From Candidatus Latescibacterota bacterium (lineage in GTDB: Bacteria; Krumholzibacteriota; Krumholzibacteriia; WVZY01; JAKEHA01): a stretch of 13,408 nt of DNA. Positions within the stretch are counted from its first letter, which is position 1, and each line of letters starts with the position of its first letter. The translations under genes and the position numbers were made by a program. The notes beneath the pieces were generated by a model. It was not told where the DNA came from. It ran no database searches and saw only the letters and a list, made by a program, of their open reading frames with translations. Where the stretch lies: contig JAKEHA010000131.1 in NCBI GenBank assembly GCA_022615275.1, positions 1 through 13,408 of the forward strand, given 5' to 3'. Of this stretch, positions 6,938 through 13,408 are shown in pieces.

Positions 6938-7786
6938 ATGGTCCCTCACGTGTCCACCCGACTAGCACAAGAACTCGAAGTGGCGAAGACGGTCGCGCGC
7001 GCCGCGGGCGATATCGTGACGGCGTCCTACGCACGCGTCGTCGAATCCGACGTCGACGAAAAAGGGAGCAACGATTTCGTCACCAAGGTCGACCATGCCT
7101 CGCAGAAGGTCATCGTCGACGGTCTGCGCCGGGCCTTCCCCGACGACTTCATCGTGGCCGAAGAGAGCCTGCTCCCGGGAACCAACGACGGGCGCGACCC
7201 GCGCAAGCGGCGCTGGTACATCGATCCGCTCGACGGCACCACCAACTACATCCACGCCTACCCGGTGTTCGCGGTGACGCTGGCCTTGGAGATCGAGGGC
7301 AGATTGATGGTCGCGGTCACCTACGCGCCGCGCGATCGCGAGATGTTCCACGCCGTGCGCGGCCAGGGGGCGTTCATGAACGACGCGCCCATCCACACCA
7401 GCCGCTTGAGCGACCACAATCGCATCCTGCTCGGAACCGGCTTTCCGTTCCGCGCGCGCCATCTTCTCGACATCTATTTGAAATCGTTCGCGCACTTCTT
7501 CACCCAGGCACGCGGCATCCGGCGCGGCGGTGCCGCGGCCCTCGACCTCGCATACGTGGCCGCGGGACGGCTGGACGGTTTCTGGGAGCTGACCCTCTCG
7601 CCGTGGGACATCGCCGCCGGCGTGCTGTTGATCGAGGAGGCGGGCGGTCGCGTCACCGACTTCTTCGGCGGCGAGACCTACCTCGAATCGGGCCACGTGA
7701 TCGCGACCAACGGCCTCCTCCACGACTGGATGTGCGAGGGGATCGCGGGCATCTTCCCGCGCGACGGTAACTACTCGAAGCCATGA
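6938..7786 (+). CDS. suhB: Inositol monophosphatase family phosphatase
   Basis: This 282-residue cytoplasmic enzyme belongs to the Mg2+-dependent, lithium-sensitive IMPase family, which hydrolyses inositol monophosphate to myo-inositol. The metal-binding motifs are complete: VAEES (Glu75/Glu76), WYIDPLDGTTNYIH (Asp96, Asp99, 93-106) and SPWDIAAG (Asp224). RRGGAAALDLAYVAAGRLDGFWE precedes the last and is typical of the family. Ino1 just across the divergent lysR makes the natural substrate, so inositol 3-phosphate dephosphorylation is the likely role. Homologs can also act on other sugar phosphates or, as SuhB, in rRNA transcription. The ATG at 6938 has a weak ribosome site; an in-frame GTG at 6950 is an alternative. 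Its stop overlaps the next gene's start by ATGA. Confidence 0.92.
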   Translation: MVPHVSTRLAQELEVAKTVARAAGDIVTASYARVVESDVDEKGSNDFVTKVDHASQKVIVDGLRRAFPDDFIVAEESLLPGTNDGRDPRKRRWYIDPLDGTTNYIHAYPVFAVTLALEIEGRLMVAVTYAPRDREMFHAVRGQGAFMNDAPIHTSRLSDHNRILLGTGFPFRARHLLDIYLKSFAHFFTQARGIRRGGAAALDLAYVAAGRLDGFWELTLSPWDIAAGVLLIEEAGGRVTDFFGGETYLESGHVIATNGLLHDWMCEGIAGIFPRDGNYSKP

Positions 7787-9570
7787 CTCCGCCCCGCTCC
7801 TTCCGGTCACTCGATTTCTGGATCGTGCTGGGCGTGGCACTGGCCGTGCGTCTCGTGTACTTCTTCCTGAACTCGCGCACGAATCCCGCCTTCGACTTCC
7901 TCATCATGGACTCCATGCACATCGACGCATGGGCGAAGGCAATCGCGTCCGGCACCGCCGGCGACGCGGTGTACTTCCGCGGGCCGCTGGTTCCGTATCT
8001 CTTCGCGCTCGTGTACAAGGCGGGTGGCGGCGTGGCCGGCGTCGTTCTATTGAATCACCTGGCGGGAGCGGCCACGTGCGCTCTGGTGTGGCTCTTCGCG
8101 CGCGAGTATTTCTCGCGCACGGTGGCACTGACGGCCGGGCTGGTTGCGGCGCTGTACTGGCCCTCGATCTACGTCGAAGGCGAAATCTTGATCGAGCCCG
8201 TGTATATCGCCTTGGTCGTGTTGTCGTTGTGGCGCCTGGCGCGCGCGATCGCCCAGCCGACCCTGGTGCGGTTGATTGTTGCCGGCGCATGCGTGGGTCT
8301 CGCGGCCCTCGCGCGTCCGACGATCCTCGTGTTGGTGCCGGCGATCCCGTTCGCGTTTGCCGCGCGCTTGACCGGTACGAAGCGCGCGTGGCTGCAGCCG
8401 TCGCTGCTGGTCGTGGCGGCGTGCGCGCTGGTCCTGCTCCCGACCACGATTCGCAACTACACCGTGGGCAAGACGCTCGTGCCGGTGACGTGGTCGGGCG
8501 GCCTCAATTTCTACCTCGGCAACAACCCCGACTCCGACGGGCGCAGCGCCATGATACCCGGCGCGATCACGCCGTGGATGGGAGGCGAGGACGAAGCGCT
8601 CACGATCGCGCGCCTGCAGGCGGGCGATTCCACGCTCAGCGCGGGACAGGCGTCGCGCTATTACGCCCGCCGGGGCGCCGACTACTTGGTGACGCAACCG
8701 GGCGACGCGGCAATGCTGGCGGCCAAGAAACTCTACATGTTCTGGGAGGGTCCCGAGCGTTCCAACGAGAAGTACATCTACTTCTTCTGGGATCGATTCG
8801 GATTGGGGCGCGCGCCCATGCCGGGCTTCTGGCTGATATCGCCGCTGGCACTCGCGGCTATGGTTCGCTTGTGGCCGCGCCGACGCGAGCTGGCGCTCTT
8901 GTATCTGTTCGTCCTCGCCTACATGGTCGGCGTGGTGGCGTTCTTCGTGGTTTCACGCTACCGGTTGCCGGTGACGCCGGTCCTGACCGTGTTCGCCGCC
9001 TGGACCCTTGTCGAGCTGGCGACGGCGGTGCGCGCGCGGCACGTTCGCGCGGCCGCTTCCACCCTCGCGCTCGTCGCGGTCTTCTTCGCGGCCGTAAACG
9101 CGAGCTACCCCGAGTTCATGCGACGGCGTCCGGCGCACGTCGCGATCTCGCACTACACGCTGGCCGGCGCCTACAGCGACCGTGGCGACGACGAGGGTGC
9201 GCTGATCGAACTGTGGCACGCGCGCGCGGCCTACGAACGCGCGCCCTCCAAGTACTACGGCGACATCGCGCAGGACATCTACTTCAAGCTGGGCTCGCTC
9301 CTGTACGAGCGCGGCAAGTGCGCGGAAGCGATCAAGGCGCTGGGCGAGATACAACCCCGGGACCCGCGCGCGCACGAAGCGCGCTTCATGTTCGCCGAGT
9401 GCTGTGAGAAGACGGGCCGCTTTCCGGAGGCGGGCAAGGCCTATGAGATCGTGCTCAAGACCGAGCCCGGCAACGAGCGTGCGCTGCGCGGTTTCATTCG
9501 CTGTCTGGAGGCGACCGGCCGCTGGGGCGACGCCGCCGAAGCGCGCAAGCGCTTGCCGCCCAGCGAGTGA
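7783..9570 (+). CDS. GT39-like membrane glycosyltransferase with C-terminal TPR repeats
   Basis: This 595-residue protein has two parts. Residues 1-445 are a polytopic membrane domain like the PMT/ArnT-type family 39 glycosyltransferases: hydrophobic helices near 11-29, 84-105, 112-128, 136-151, 162-195, 207-222, 350-362, 369-390, 397-414 and 425-440. An acidic first loop has MDSMHIDAW (42-50). Also present are GGLNFYLGNNPDSDG (239-253), seen in many bacterial relatives, and VSRYRLPVTPV (390-400). Such enzymes use polyprenyl-phosphate sugars at the outer face of the inner membrane. Residues about 455-595 form roughly four tetratricopeptide-like repeats (for example 454-487, 531-564), a protein-binding module probably on the periplasmic side. 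The start overlaps the IMPase stop by ATGA, so translation is likely coupled. Donor and acceptor are unknown. Confidence 0.85.
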   Translation: MTPPRSFRSLDFWIVLGVALAVRLVYFFLNSRTNPAFDFLIMDSMHIDAWAKAIASGTAGDAVYFRGPLVPYLFALVYKAGGGVAGVVLLNHLAGAATCALVWLFAREYFSRTVALTAGLVAALYWPSIYVEGEILIEPVYIALVVLSLWRLARAIAQPTLVRLIVAGACVGLAALARPTILVLVPAIPFAFAARLTGTKRAWLQPSLLVVAACALVLLPTTIRNYTVGKTLVPVTWSGGLNFYLGNNPDSDGRSAMIPGAITPWMGGEDEALTIARLQAGDSTLSAGQASRYYARRGADYLVTQPGDAAMLAAKKLYMFWEGPERSNEKYIYFFWDRFGLGRAPMPGFWLISPLALAAMVRLWPRRRELALLYLFVLAYMVGVVAFFVVSRYRLPVTPVLTVFAAWTLVELATAVRARHVRAAASTLALVAVFFAAVNASYPEFMRRRPAHVAISHYTLAGAYSDRGDDEGALIELWHARAAYERAPSKYYGDIAQDIYFKLGSLLYERGKCAEAIKALGEIQPRDPRAHEARFMFAECCEKTGRFPEAGKAYEIVLKTEPGNERALRGFIRCLEATGRWGDAAEARKRLPPSE

Positions 9571-9582
9571 TGCGTGTGCCCA

Positions 9583-9606
9583 CCGCGCGCGGTTGACCGC
9601 GCGCGG
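9583..9606. repeat. Perfect GC palindrome pair with TTGA loop
   Basis: CCGCGCGCGG occurs twice, separated by TTGA. Each copy is self-complementary, and together they form a 10-bp stem with a 4-base loop. The alternating CG run is also prone to Z-DNA. It lies 12 bases after the glycosyltransferase stop and could end that transcript, though no T-run follows. It overlaps the -35 of the next candidate promoter. Confidence 0.7.
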
Positions 9607-9622
9607 ACACGGTTGGTAATAT
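9593..9622 (+). promoter_or_regulatory. Candidate promoter of the SIMPL/beta-barrel pair, -35 in a hairpin loop
   Basis: TTGACC (9593-9598), an 18-base spacer, then TAATAT (9617-9622) in an otherwise GC-rich gap. The expected start is near 9629, about 41 bases before the GTG at 9670. The first four bases of the -35 are exactly the loop of the palindrome pair. Confidence 0.5.
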
Positions 9623-9669
9623 AGGTCCTCATCGTTCTGACCGTCCAAGCCCCCGCAAGAGGAGGTTCC

Positions 9670-10392
9670 GTGGTTTCCCGCACCGCCGCGCTCGTGCTCG
9701 CCGTAGGCGTCGTCCTGGCCGGGTGGTGCATCGGCAATGGATTCGTGCGAGGCCGCACCGCCGACCGCTACGTATCGGTCAAGGGCGTCTCCGAGCGCGA
9801 CGTCACCGCGAACATGGCGCTGTGGCCGCTGCGCTTCGTCTCGACCGACGACGTCCTCGCGCGCGCGCAGCAGAAATTCGACGAGAGCCGCGCGGCCGTG
9901 ACCGCGTTTCTCGCCAAGCACGCGATCGACGCGTCCCAGGTGGCACTGCAGGGCTTCGAAGTGACCGACGTCCTCGCCAACCCATACCGCGGCCAAGGCA
10001 CGGTGACCAGCCGCTACATCATCAGCGGCACGCTCATGGTGCGGGTCGAAGATCCCGCGCTGGTCCAGAAAGCGAGCCAGGACCTGGGCTCGCTCGTGCA
10101 AGCGGGGGTCGTGTTCTCGTCGCAGGGCGGATACGGCGGCGGGCCGACCTACCTGTTCACCAAGCTCAACGACTTCAAACCGGAGATGATCGCGGAGGCG
10201 ACCGCCAGCGCGCGGGAAGCGGCCGAGCAGTTCGCCAAGGACTCGGGCAGCCGCCTGGGCCCGATTCGCACCGCGAACCAGGGCGTGTTTCAGATTCTCC
10301 CGCGCGATCGCGCGCCGGGTGTCATGGAAGAGTCGCAGATCAACAAGACGGTGCGCGTGGTCACGACCGTGGAGTACGCGCTCGAGGACTGA
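9670..10392 (+). CDS. SIMPL-domain (DUF541) envelope protein
   Basis: This 240-residue protein has one N-terminal hydrophobic segment (about 5-23, RTAALVLAVGVVLAGWCIGN) acting as a signal anchor or signal peptide. AGWC is not a proper lipobox. The SIMPL domain follows: RYVSVKGVSERDVTANMALWPL (33-54), ISGTLMVRVEDPALVQKA, then LNDFKPEMIAEATASAREAAEQFA (166-189). It ends VRVVTTVEYALED. SIMPL proteins are periplasmic or outer-membrane-associated proteins of poorly defined function, linked to stress in some bacteria. The start is GTG with AGAGGAGG ending 4 bases before it. The beta-barrel gene follows after 22 bases, so both probably form one transcript. Confidence 0.9.
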   Translation: MVSRTAALVLAVGVVLAGWCIGNGFVRGRTADRYVSVKGVSERDVTANMALWPLRFVSTDDVLARAQQKFDESRAAVTAFLAKHAIDASQVALQGFEVTDVLANPYRGQGTVTSRYIISGTLMVRVEDPALVQKASQDLGSLVQAGVVFSSQGGYGGGPTYLFTKLNDFKPEMIAEATASAREAAEQFAKDSGSRLGPIRTANQGVFQILPRDRAPGVMEESQINKTVRVVTTVEYALED

Positions 10393-10414
10393 TCGCCTCA
10401 AAGGAGAATCGACG

Positions 10415-11035
10415 ATGAAGAGACTGGCATTTATGGCACTGAGCGCGGTGTCGCTCGCGGGCCTGTTCACGGACGCGGATGCGCGCAAGAGCTACTTCGG
10501 CGTCAAAGGCGGCGTGAATGTGGCCGACATCACGAGTGAGGATGCCGACCTCGACTCGCGCAATCGATTCATCGGGGGCGCTTTCTACGGCATCGATTTC
10601 ACCGACGATTTCGGTGTGCGCCTCGACGGGCTCTACGTCCAGAAGGGCGCGGTGGGGCCGTTTGTCGCCGAGGACGGCGACACCCACGAAGCGATCTTCA
10701 GTCTCGACTATCTCGAATTCCCCGTGCTGTTCATGGTCGGCTTTCCCACCAGCGAGAAATTCGCGGTGAACCTCTTTGCGGGTCCGACCTTCGGCTTCAA
10801 CATGACCGGCGAGGCCGAGATTCCCGAGCACGGTGAAACGGTGGACCTGAACGCCGAGTCCTTCGAGTTCGGCGCCGCGTTCGGGGGCGGGGTCGAGTAC
10901 GTGCGCTCGTCGATGTCGCTTATCGGCGATTTTCGATTCGCGCTGGGCGCCACCAGCATCTCGGACGATTTCGACGGCAAGAACAGCGGCCCGGCCTTCA
11001 TGGTGGGTGTCAAGTTCCCGCTGGGCGCGCGTTAG
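10415..11035 (+). CDS. Outer-membrane beta-barrel protein
   Basis: This 206-residue protein starts at an ATG preceded by AAGGAG (10401-10406). The signal peptide has a probable cut after Ala23 (…DADA-RKSYFG). The rest alternates beta-strands in the OMP beta-barrel (PorT-like) pattern: KSYFGVKGGVNVADI (25-39), GGAFYGIDFTDDFGVRLDGLYVQKG, then LDYLEFPVLFMVGF (97-110), the family's typical central strand. Next are FAVNLFAGPTFGFNM, EFGAAFGGGVEYV and a last strand AFMVGVKFPLGAR. About eight strands are expected, too narrow for a large pore, so it may be structural or a small channel. It lacks the usual C-terminal aromatic residue. It follows the SIMPL gene by 22 bases; both point to envelope maintenance, but no specific function can be given. 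Confidence 0.87.
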   Translation: MKRLAFMALSAVSLAGLFTDADARKSYFGVKGGVNVADITSEDADLDSRNRFIGGAFYGIDFTDDFGVRLDGLYVQKGAVGPFVAEDGDTHEAIFSLDYLEFPVLFMVGFPTSEKFAVNLFAGPTFGFNMTGEAEIPEHGETVDLNAESFEFGAAFGGGVEYVRSSMSLIGDFRFALGATSISDDFDGKNSGPAFMVGVKFPLGAR

Positions 11036-11088
11036 GGAGCCGGTCCCAAAGATCGTCTGAAACCCCGTCCCCTCTATAGCGTATTATG

Positions 11089-11146
11089 GCTGTCCATCCC
11101 GACGCCGGGCGCCCGCCGCCCGGGTTCGAGCCAGGTTATGGACGGC
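11089..11146. repeat. Nested inverted repeat upstream of the RND adaptor
   Basis: Outer arms GCTGTCCAT (11089-11097) and ATGGACGGC (11138-11146) pair over 9 positions, with one G-U as RNA. The inner hairpin CCGGGCG-CCCGC-CGCCCGG (11105-11123) is perfect. It lies between the beta-barrel stop and the adaptor start, so it may end the first transcript or form part of the efflux leader. No clear T-run follows and no clear promoter was found; TATTAT at 11082-11087 has no good -35. Confidence 0.5.
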
Positions 11147-11209
11147 CCGGTATCCCCACTTCACCCCGGTCCGGCGGGTAGGCTTCCTGACGCAAAGTAG
11201 GTTAGTAGA

Positions 11210-12355
11210 ATGAGATCGACCCCACGGCTCCGCCGTACATGGATCGCGCCCGTCCTTGTTGTCGCCGTCTCCGCTTCCCTGGGGGCGTGCGGGAAGGGCG
11301 GAGGCGCGGGTCAGGCCCAGGGAGCTCAGGGGGGTGCCCCGGGCAACGGGGCCCCCAAGCAGCCCCCGGTTCCGGTCGCGGTCGCCTCGGCCGAGACGGG
11401 CAGCATCGCGAGTTACTACACGGCCACCGCCACGCTCGCCGCCGACAAAGAGGCCGAGATACTGGCTCGCGTGTCGGGTGTGGTCGAGAAGCTCCTGTGC
11501 GAGGAGGGCGACATCGTCGCCGAGGGTGCCGAGCTGCTCTTGATCGACAACGACGAGTACGCTTTCCGCCTCGAACAGGCGGTTGCGGATCGCAAGGACC
11601 TGGAGACGCGCATGGAGCGCACGCAGGCGATGCGCGATCAGGACATGGTCTCGGCCGAAGAGTACGAGACCGTTGTCAACGATTTGGCCGCGGCCAAGGC
11701 CGCTGAAGGCATGGCGCGGTTGAATCTTTCGTACACGCGCGTGACCGCACCCTTCGCGGGGCGCGTGGTGACGCGCAACGTCGACCCCGGGCAGACCGTC
11801 AACCTGGGCACGCAGCTCTTCGTGGTGTCCGACTTCACGCCGCTGTTGGCGCGCGTGCACGTCCCGGCCAAGGAGTTCAACAAGCTCAAGCCCGACCAGC
11901 CCGTCGACCTCGTGCTCGACAGCAACGGCACCAAGCTGCGCGGTCGCATTCGCCTGGTGAGCCCGACCATCGACCCCGCGAGCGGCACCATCAAAGTGAC
12001 GGTCGAGATCAACGAGTACCCGGCCGGCGTTCGCCCCGGCGACTTCGCGCAGGTGAGCATCGTCACCGAACGGCGCAACAACTCGACTCTGGTGCCGAAG
12101 ATCGCGGTCGTCAACGACCGCGGCGAGCAGATCGTCTACGTCTCGCAGGCCGACACCACCGCGGAGCGCCGCGTGGTCGAGATCGGATTCCAGGACGATC
12201 AGAACGCGGAGGTATTGACCGGCGTCACGGTCGGCGACCGCGTGGTGGTCAAGGGGCAGCGCTCGCTCAAGCACGGCGCGGCTATCAAGGTCTTGGACGG
12301 CGAGAACGCGGCCCAAGCCGCGGGCGACACCGCGGCCGGCGCCGGCGGCTCGTAG
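11210..12355 (+). CDS. RND efflux periplasmic adaptor lipoprotein
   Basis: This 381-residue membrane fusion protein links an inner-membrane RND pump to an outer-membrane channel. The signal peptide ends in a lipobox SLGAC, so Cys27 is probably lipidated and the protein anchored in the inner membrane. A Gly/Ala/Gln-rich linker follows (28-52). The barrel-sandwich first half is VASAETGSIASYYTATATLA to EAEILARVSGVVEKLL (58-96). The alpha-hairpin spans about 118-172, then LNLSYTRVTAPFAGRV (171-186) closes the lipoyl half. A beta-barrel with ARVHVPAKEFNKL and a membrane-proximal domain with RPGDFAQVSI and VGDRVVVKGQ complete the usual order. The C-terminus is a short Ala/Gly tail. The ribosome site is weak. 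The permease starts 8 bases after the stop, so the two genes form an operon. No outer-membrane TolC-like gene is in the window. Substrate is unknown. Confidence 0.93.
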   Translation: MRSTPRLRRTWIAPVLVVAVSASLGACGKGGGAGQAQGAQGGAPGNGAPKQPPVPVAVASAETGSIASYYTATATLAADKEAEILARVSGVVEKLLCEEGDIVAEGAELLLIDNDEYAFRLEQAVADRKDLETRMERTQAMRDQDMVSAEEYETVVNDLAAAKAAEGMARLNLSYTRVTAPFAGRVVTRNVDPGQTVNLGTQLFVVSDFTPLLARVHVPAKEFNKLKPDQPVDLVLDSNGTKLRGRIRLVSPTIDPASGTIKVTVEINEYPAGVRPGDFAQVSIVTERRNNSTLVPKIAVVNDRGEQIVYVSQADTTAERRVVEIGFQDDQNAEVLTGVTVGDRVVVKGQRSLKHGAAIKVLDGENAAQAAGDTAAGAGGS

Positions 12356-12363
12356 GCGCGCCC

Positions 12364-13408
12364 ATGCGAGGGATCATCGCATTCGCGGTTCGACGCCGCG
12401 TCACCGTCGTGATGACGTCGCTCGCGGTCGTCGCGTTCGGCGTCGTCGGTTACAATCGCCTCCCGCTCGAGTTGTTTCCCGACATCTCGTATCCGTCCCT
12501 CACCGTCCAGACCGATTTCCCCGACACCGCGCCGCAGGAGGTCGAGAACCTCGTCACGCGGCCGGTCGAGGAATCGGTGGGTGTGCTGCGCGGCTTGAAA
12601 TCGATCCACTCGGTGTCGCGCTCCGGCGTCTCCGAGGTCACCCTCGAGTTCGACTGGGACTCCGACATGGACCTCCTGTCGATGGAGGTACGCGAAAAAC
12701 TCGATCGCTTGATCCTTCCGACGGAGGCCGAAGAGCCCATCGTCCTGCGCTTCGACCCCTCGCTCGACCCCATCATGCGAATCGCGCTCTCCGGCACGGG
12801 CGAGCTCAACGAGATGCGCAACCTGGCCGAGCGCAAGATCAAGCTCGACCTGGAGACGATCAAGGGCGTGGCCTCGGCCCAGGTCAAGGGCGGGCTCGAA
12901 GACGAGATCCACATCGACGTGCACCAGGAGCGGCTCGCGGCGCTGGGTATTCCCATCGACGACGTGCGCCGCGTGGTCGGCGTGTCGAACGTAAACTTGC
13001 CCGGCGGGTCGCTGCGCGGCAGCGACATGCAATATTTGATTCGCACGCTCAACGAGTTCGACACGGTCGAGGAAATCGGCGACGTCATCGTGGCCGAGCG
13101 TGACGGAGCCGCGGTGCGGCTGCGCGATGTCGCCACCGTGCGCATGGGTGTCAAGGAGCGCGAGGAGATCACGCGCGTCGACGGAAGCGAGTGCATCGAG
13201 ATCGCCGCGTTCAAGGAAGGCGACGCCAACACGGTCACGGTGGCGCGTGTGCTGCGCGGTCGCATCGACGAGTGGAACGAGAAGCTCCCGGAGGGCCAGA
13301 AGCTCTCCGTGCTCTTCGACCAGTCCCATTTCATCGAGCAGTCGATCAAGGAAGTGCGCGACTCGGCCGTCCTCGGCGGCCTCTTGGCCATCGTGGTGCT
13401 GTTCCTCT
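12364..13408 (+). CDS. RND efflux transporter permease, 5' part
   Basis: The frame from ATG 12364 stays open to the window edge for 348 codons, about one third of the usual 1,000-1,050 residues. It begins with the first membrane helix (about 12-31, VTVVMTSLAVVAFGVVGYNR) and the family signature LPLELFPDISYPSLTVQT. The porter-domain sequence follows: TAPQEVENLVTRPVEESVGVL, VREKLDRLILP, and LDPIMRIALSG. KGVASAQVKGGLEDEIHIDV leads into the second porter subdomain, with RLRDVATVRMGVKEREEITR. It ends at the start of the second helix (AVLGGLLAIVVLFL). These proton-driven trimeric pumps export drugs, lipids or metals. A metal-type CusA seems unlikely from the HAE1-like signature, but the substrate cannot be given. 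It is co-transcribed with the adaptor, 8 bases apart. Confidence 0.93.
   Translation, partial: MRGIIAFAVRRRVTVVMTSLAVVAFGVVGYNRLPLELFPDISYPSLTVQTDFPDTAPQEVENLVTRPVEESVGVLRGLKSIHSVSRSGVSEVTLEFDWDSDMDLLSMEVREKLDRLILPTEAEEPIVLRFDPSLDPIMRIALSGTGELNEMRNLAERKIKLDLETIKGVASAQVKGGLEDEIHIDVHQERLAALGIPIDDVRRVVGVSNVNLPGGSLRGSDMQYLIRTLNEFDTVEEIGDVIVAERDGAAVRLRDVATVRMGVKEREEITRVDGSECIEIAAFKEGDANTVTVARVLRGRIDEWNEKLPEGQKLSVLFDQSHFIEQSIKEVRDSAVLGGLLAIVVLFL

Noticed and set aside
11121..11146. GGTTCGAGCC resembling a tRNA T-loop
   Set aside because: The flanking bases do not form the 5-bp T-stem, and no anticodon or acceptor arms can be built around it.

Overview
The window reads as a chromosomal segment of a high-GC, Gram-negative, probably uncultured bacterium. 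Outer-membrane-type products (a beta-barrel protein, an RND efflux adaptor and permease, secreted proteins with Sec signals) support a diderm envelope, and clean AGGAGG-type ribosome sites are common. The gene set (2-oxoacid:ferredoxin oxidoreductase, Ino1-type inositol phosphate synthase, a GT39-like/TPR fusion) would suit one of the metagenome-known phyla, but the sequence alone does not fix the phylum. No RNA genes, CRISPR arrays or insertion sequences were seen.

Left end (1-1509): about 290 bases encode part of an FtsX/MacB-like ABC transporter permease at roughly 53% GC. They change abruptly, out of frame, into the 3' two-thirds of a KorB-type 2-oxoacid:ferredoxin oxidoreductase beta subunit at roughly 70% GC. 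This is a chimeric join, either an assembly artefact or an illegitimate recombination. A normal methylated-DNA repair methyltransferase (ogt) follows.

Middle left (1510-3503): a 395-base gap holds a good candidate promoter. It leads into two tandem paralogous secreted proteins of unknown family that share an N-terminal mature motif, four cysteines and a nearly identical C-terminal tail. Two inverted repeats lie between them and a very strong UUCG-capped terminator closes the unit. This pair is the least explained part of the window.

Centre (3513-9570): an inositol locus. On the minus strand, ino1 (glucose 6-phosphate to inositol 3-phosphate) is followed closely by a FemAB/GNAT-like transferase. 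Divergently, a LysR regulator has a near-consensus promoter with a dyad over its -10 region. It leads an apparent operon with an inositol-monophosphatase family enzyme and a membrane GT39-like glycosyltransferase with C-terminal TPR repeats, the last two overlapping by ATGA. Together ino1 and the phosphatase would give free myo-inositol. The regulator between them is a natural candidate to control the locus, which is inference.

Right end (9571-13408): a candidate promoter whose -35 lies in the loop of a 10-bp GC palindrome precedes a SIMPL-domain protein and an outer-membrane beta-barrel protein. After a structured intergenic region come a lipoprotein RND adaptor and the first 348 residues of its RND permease, cut by the window edge.
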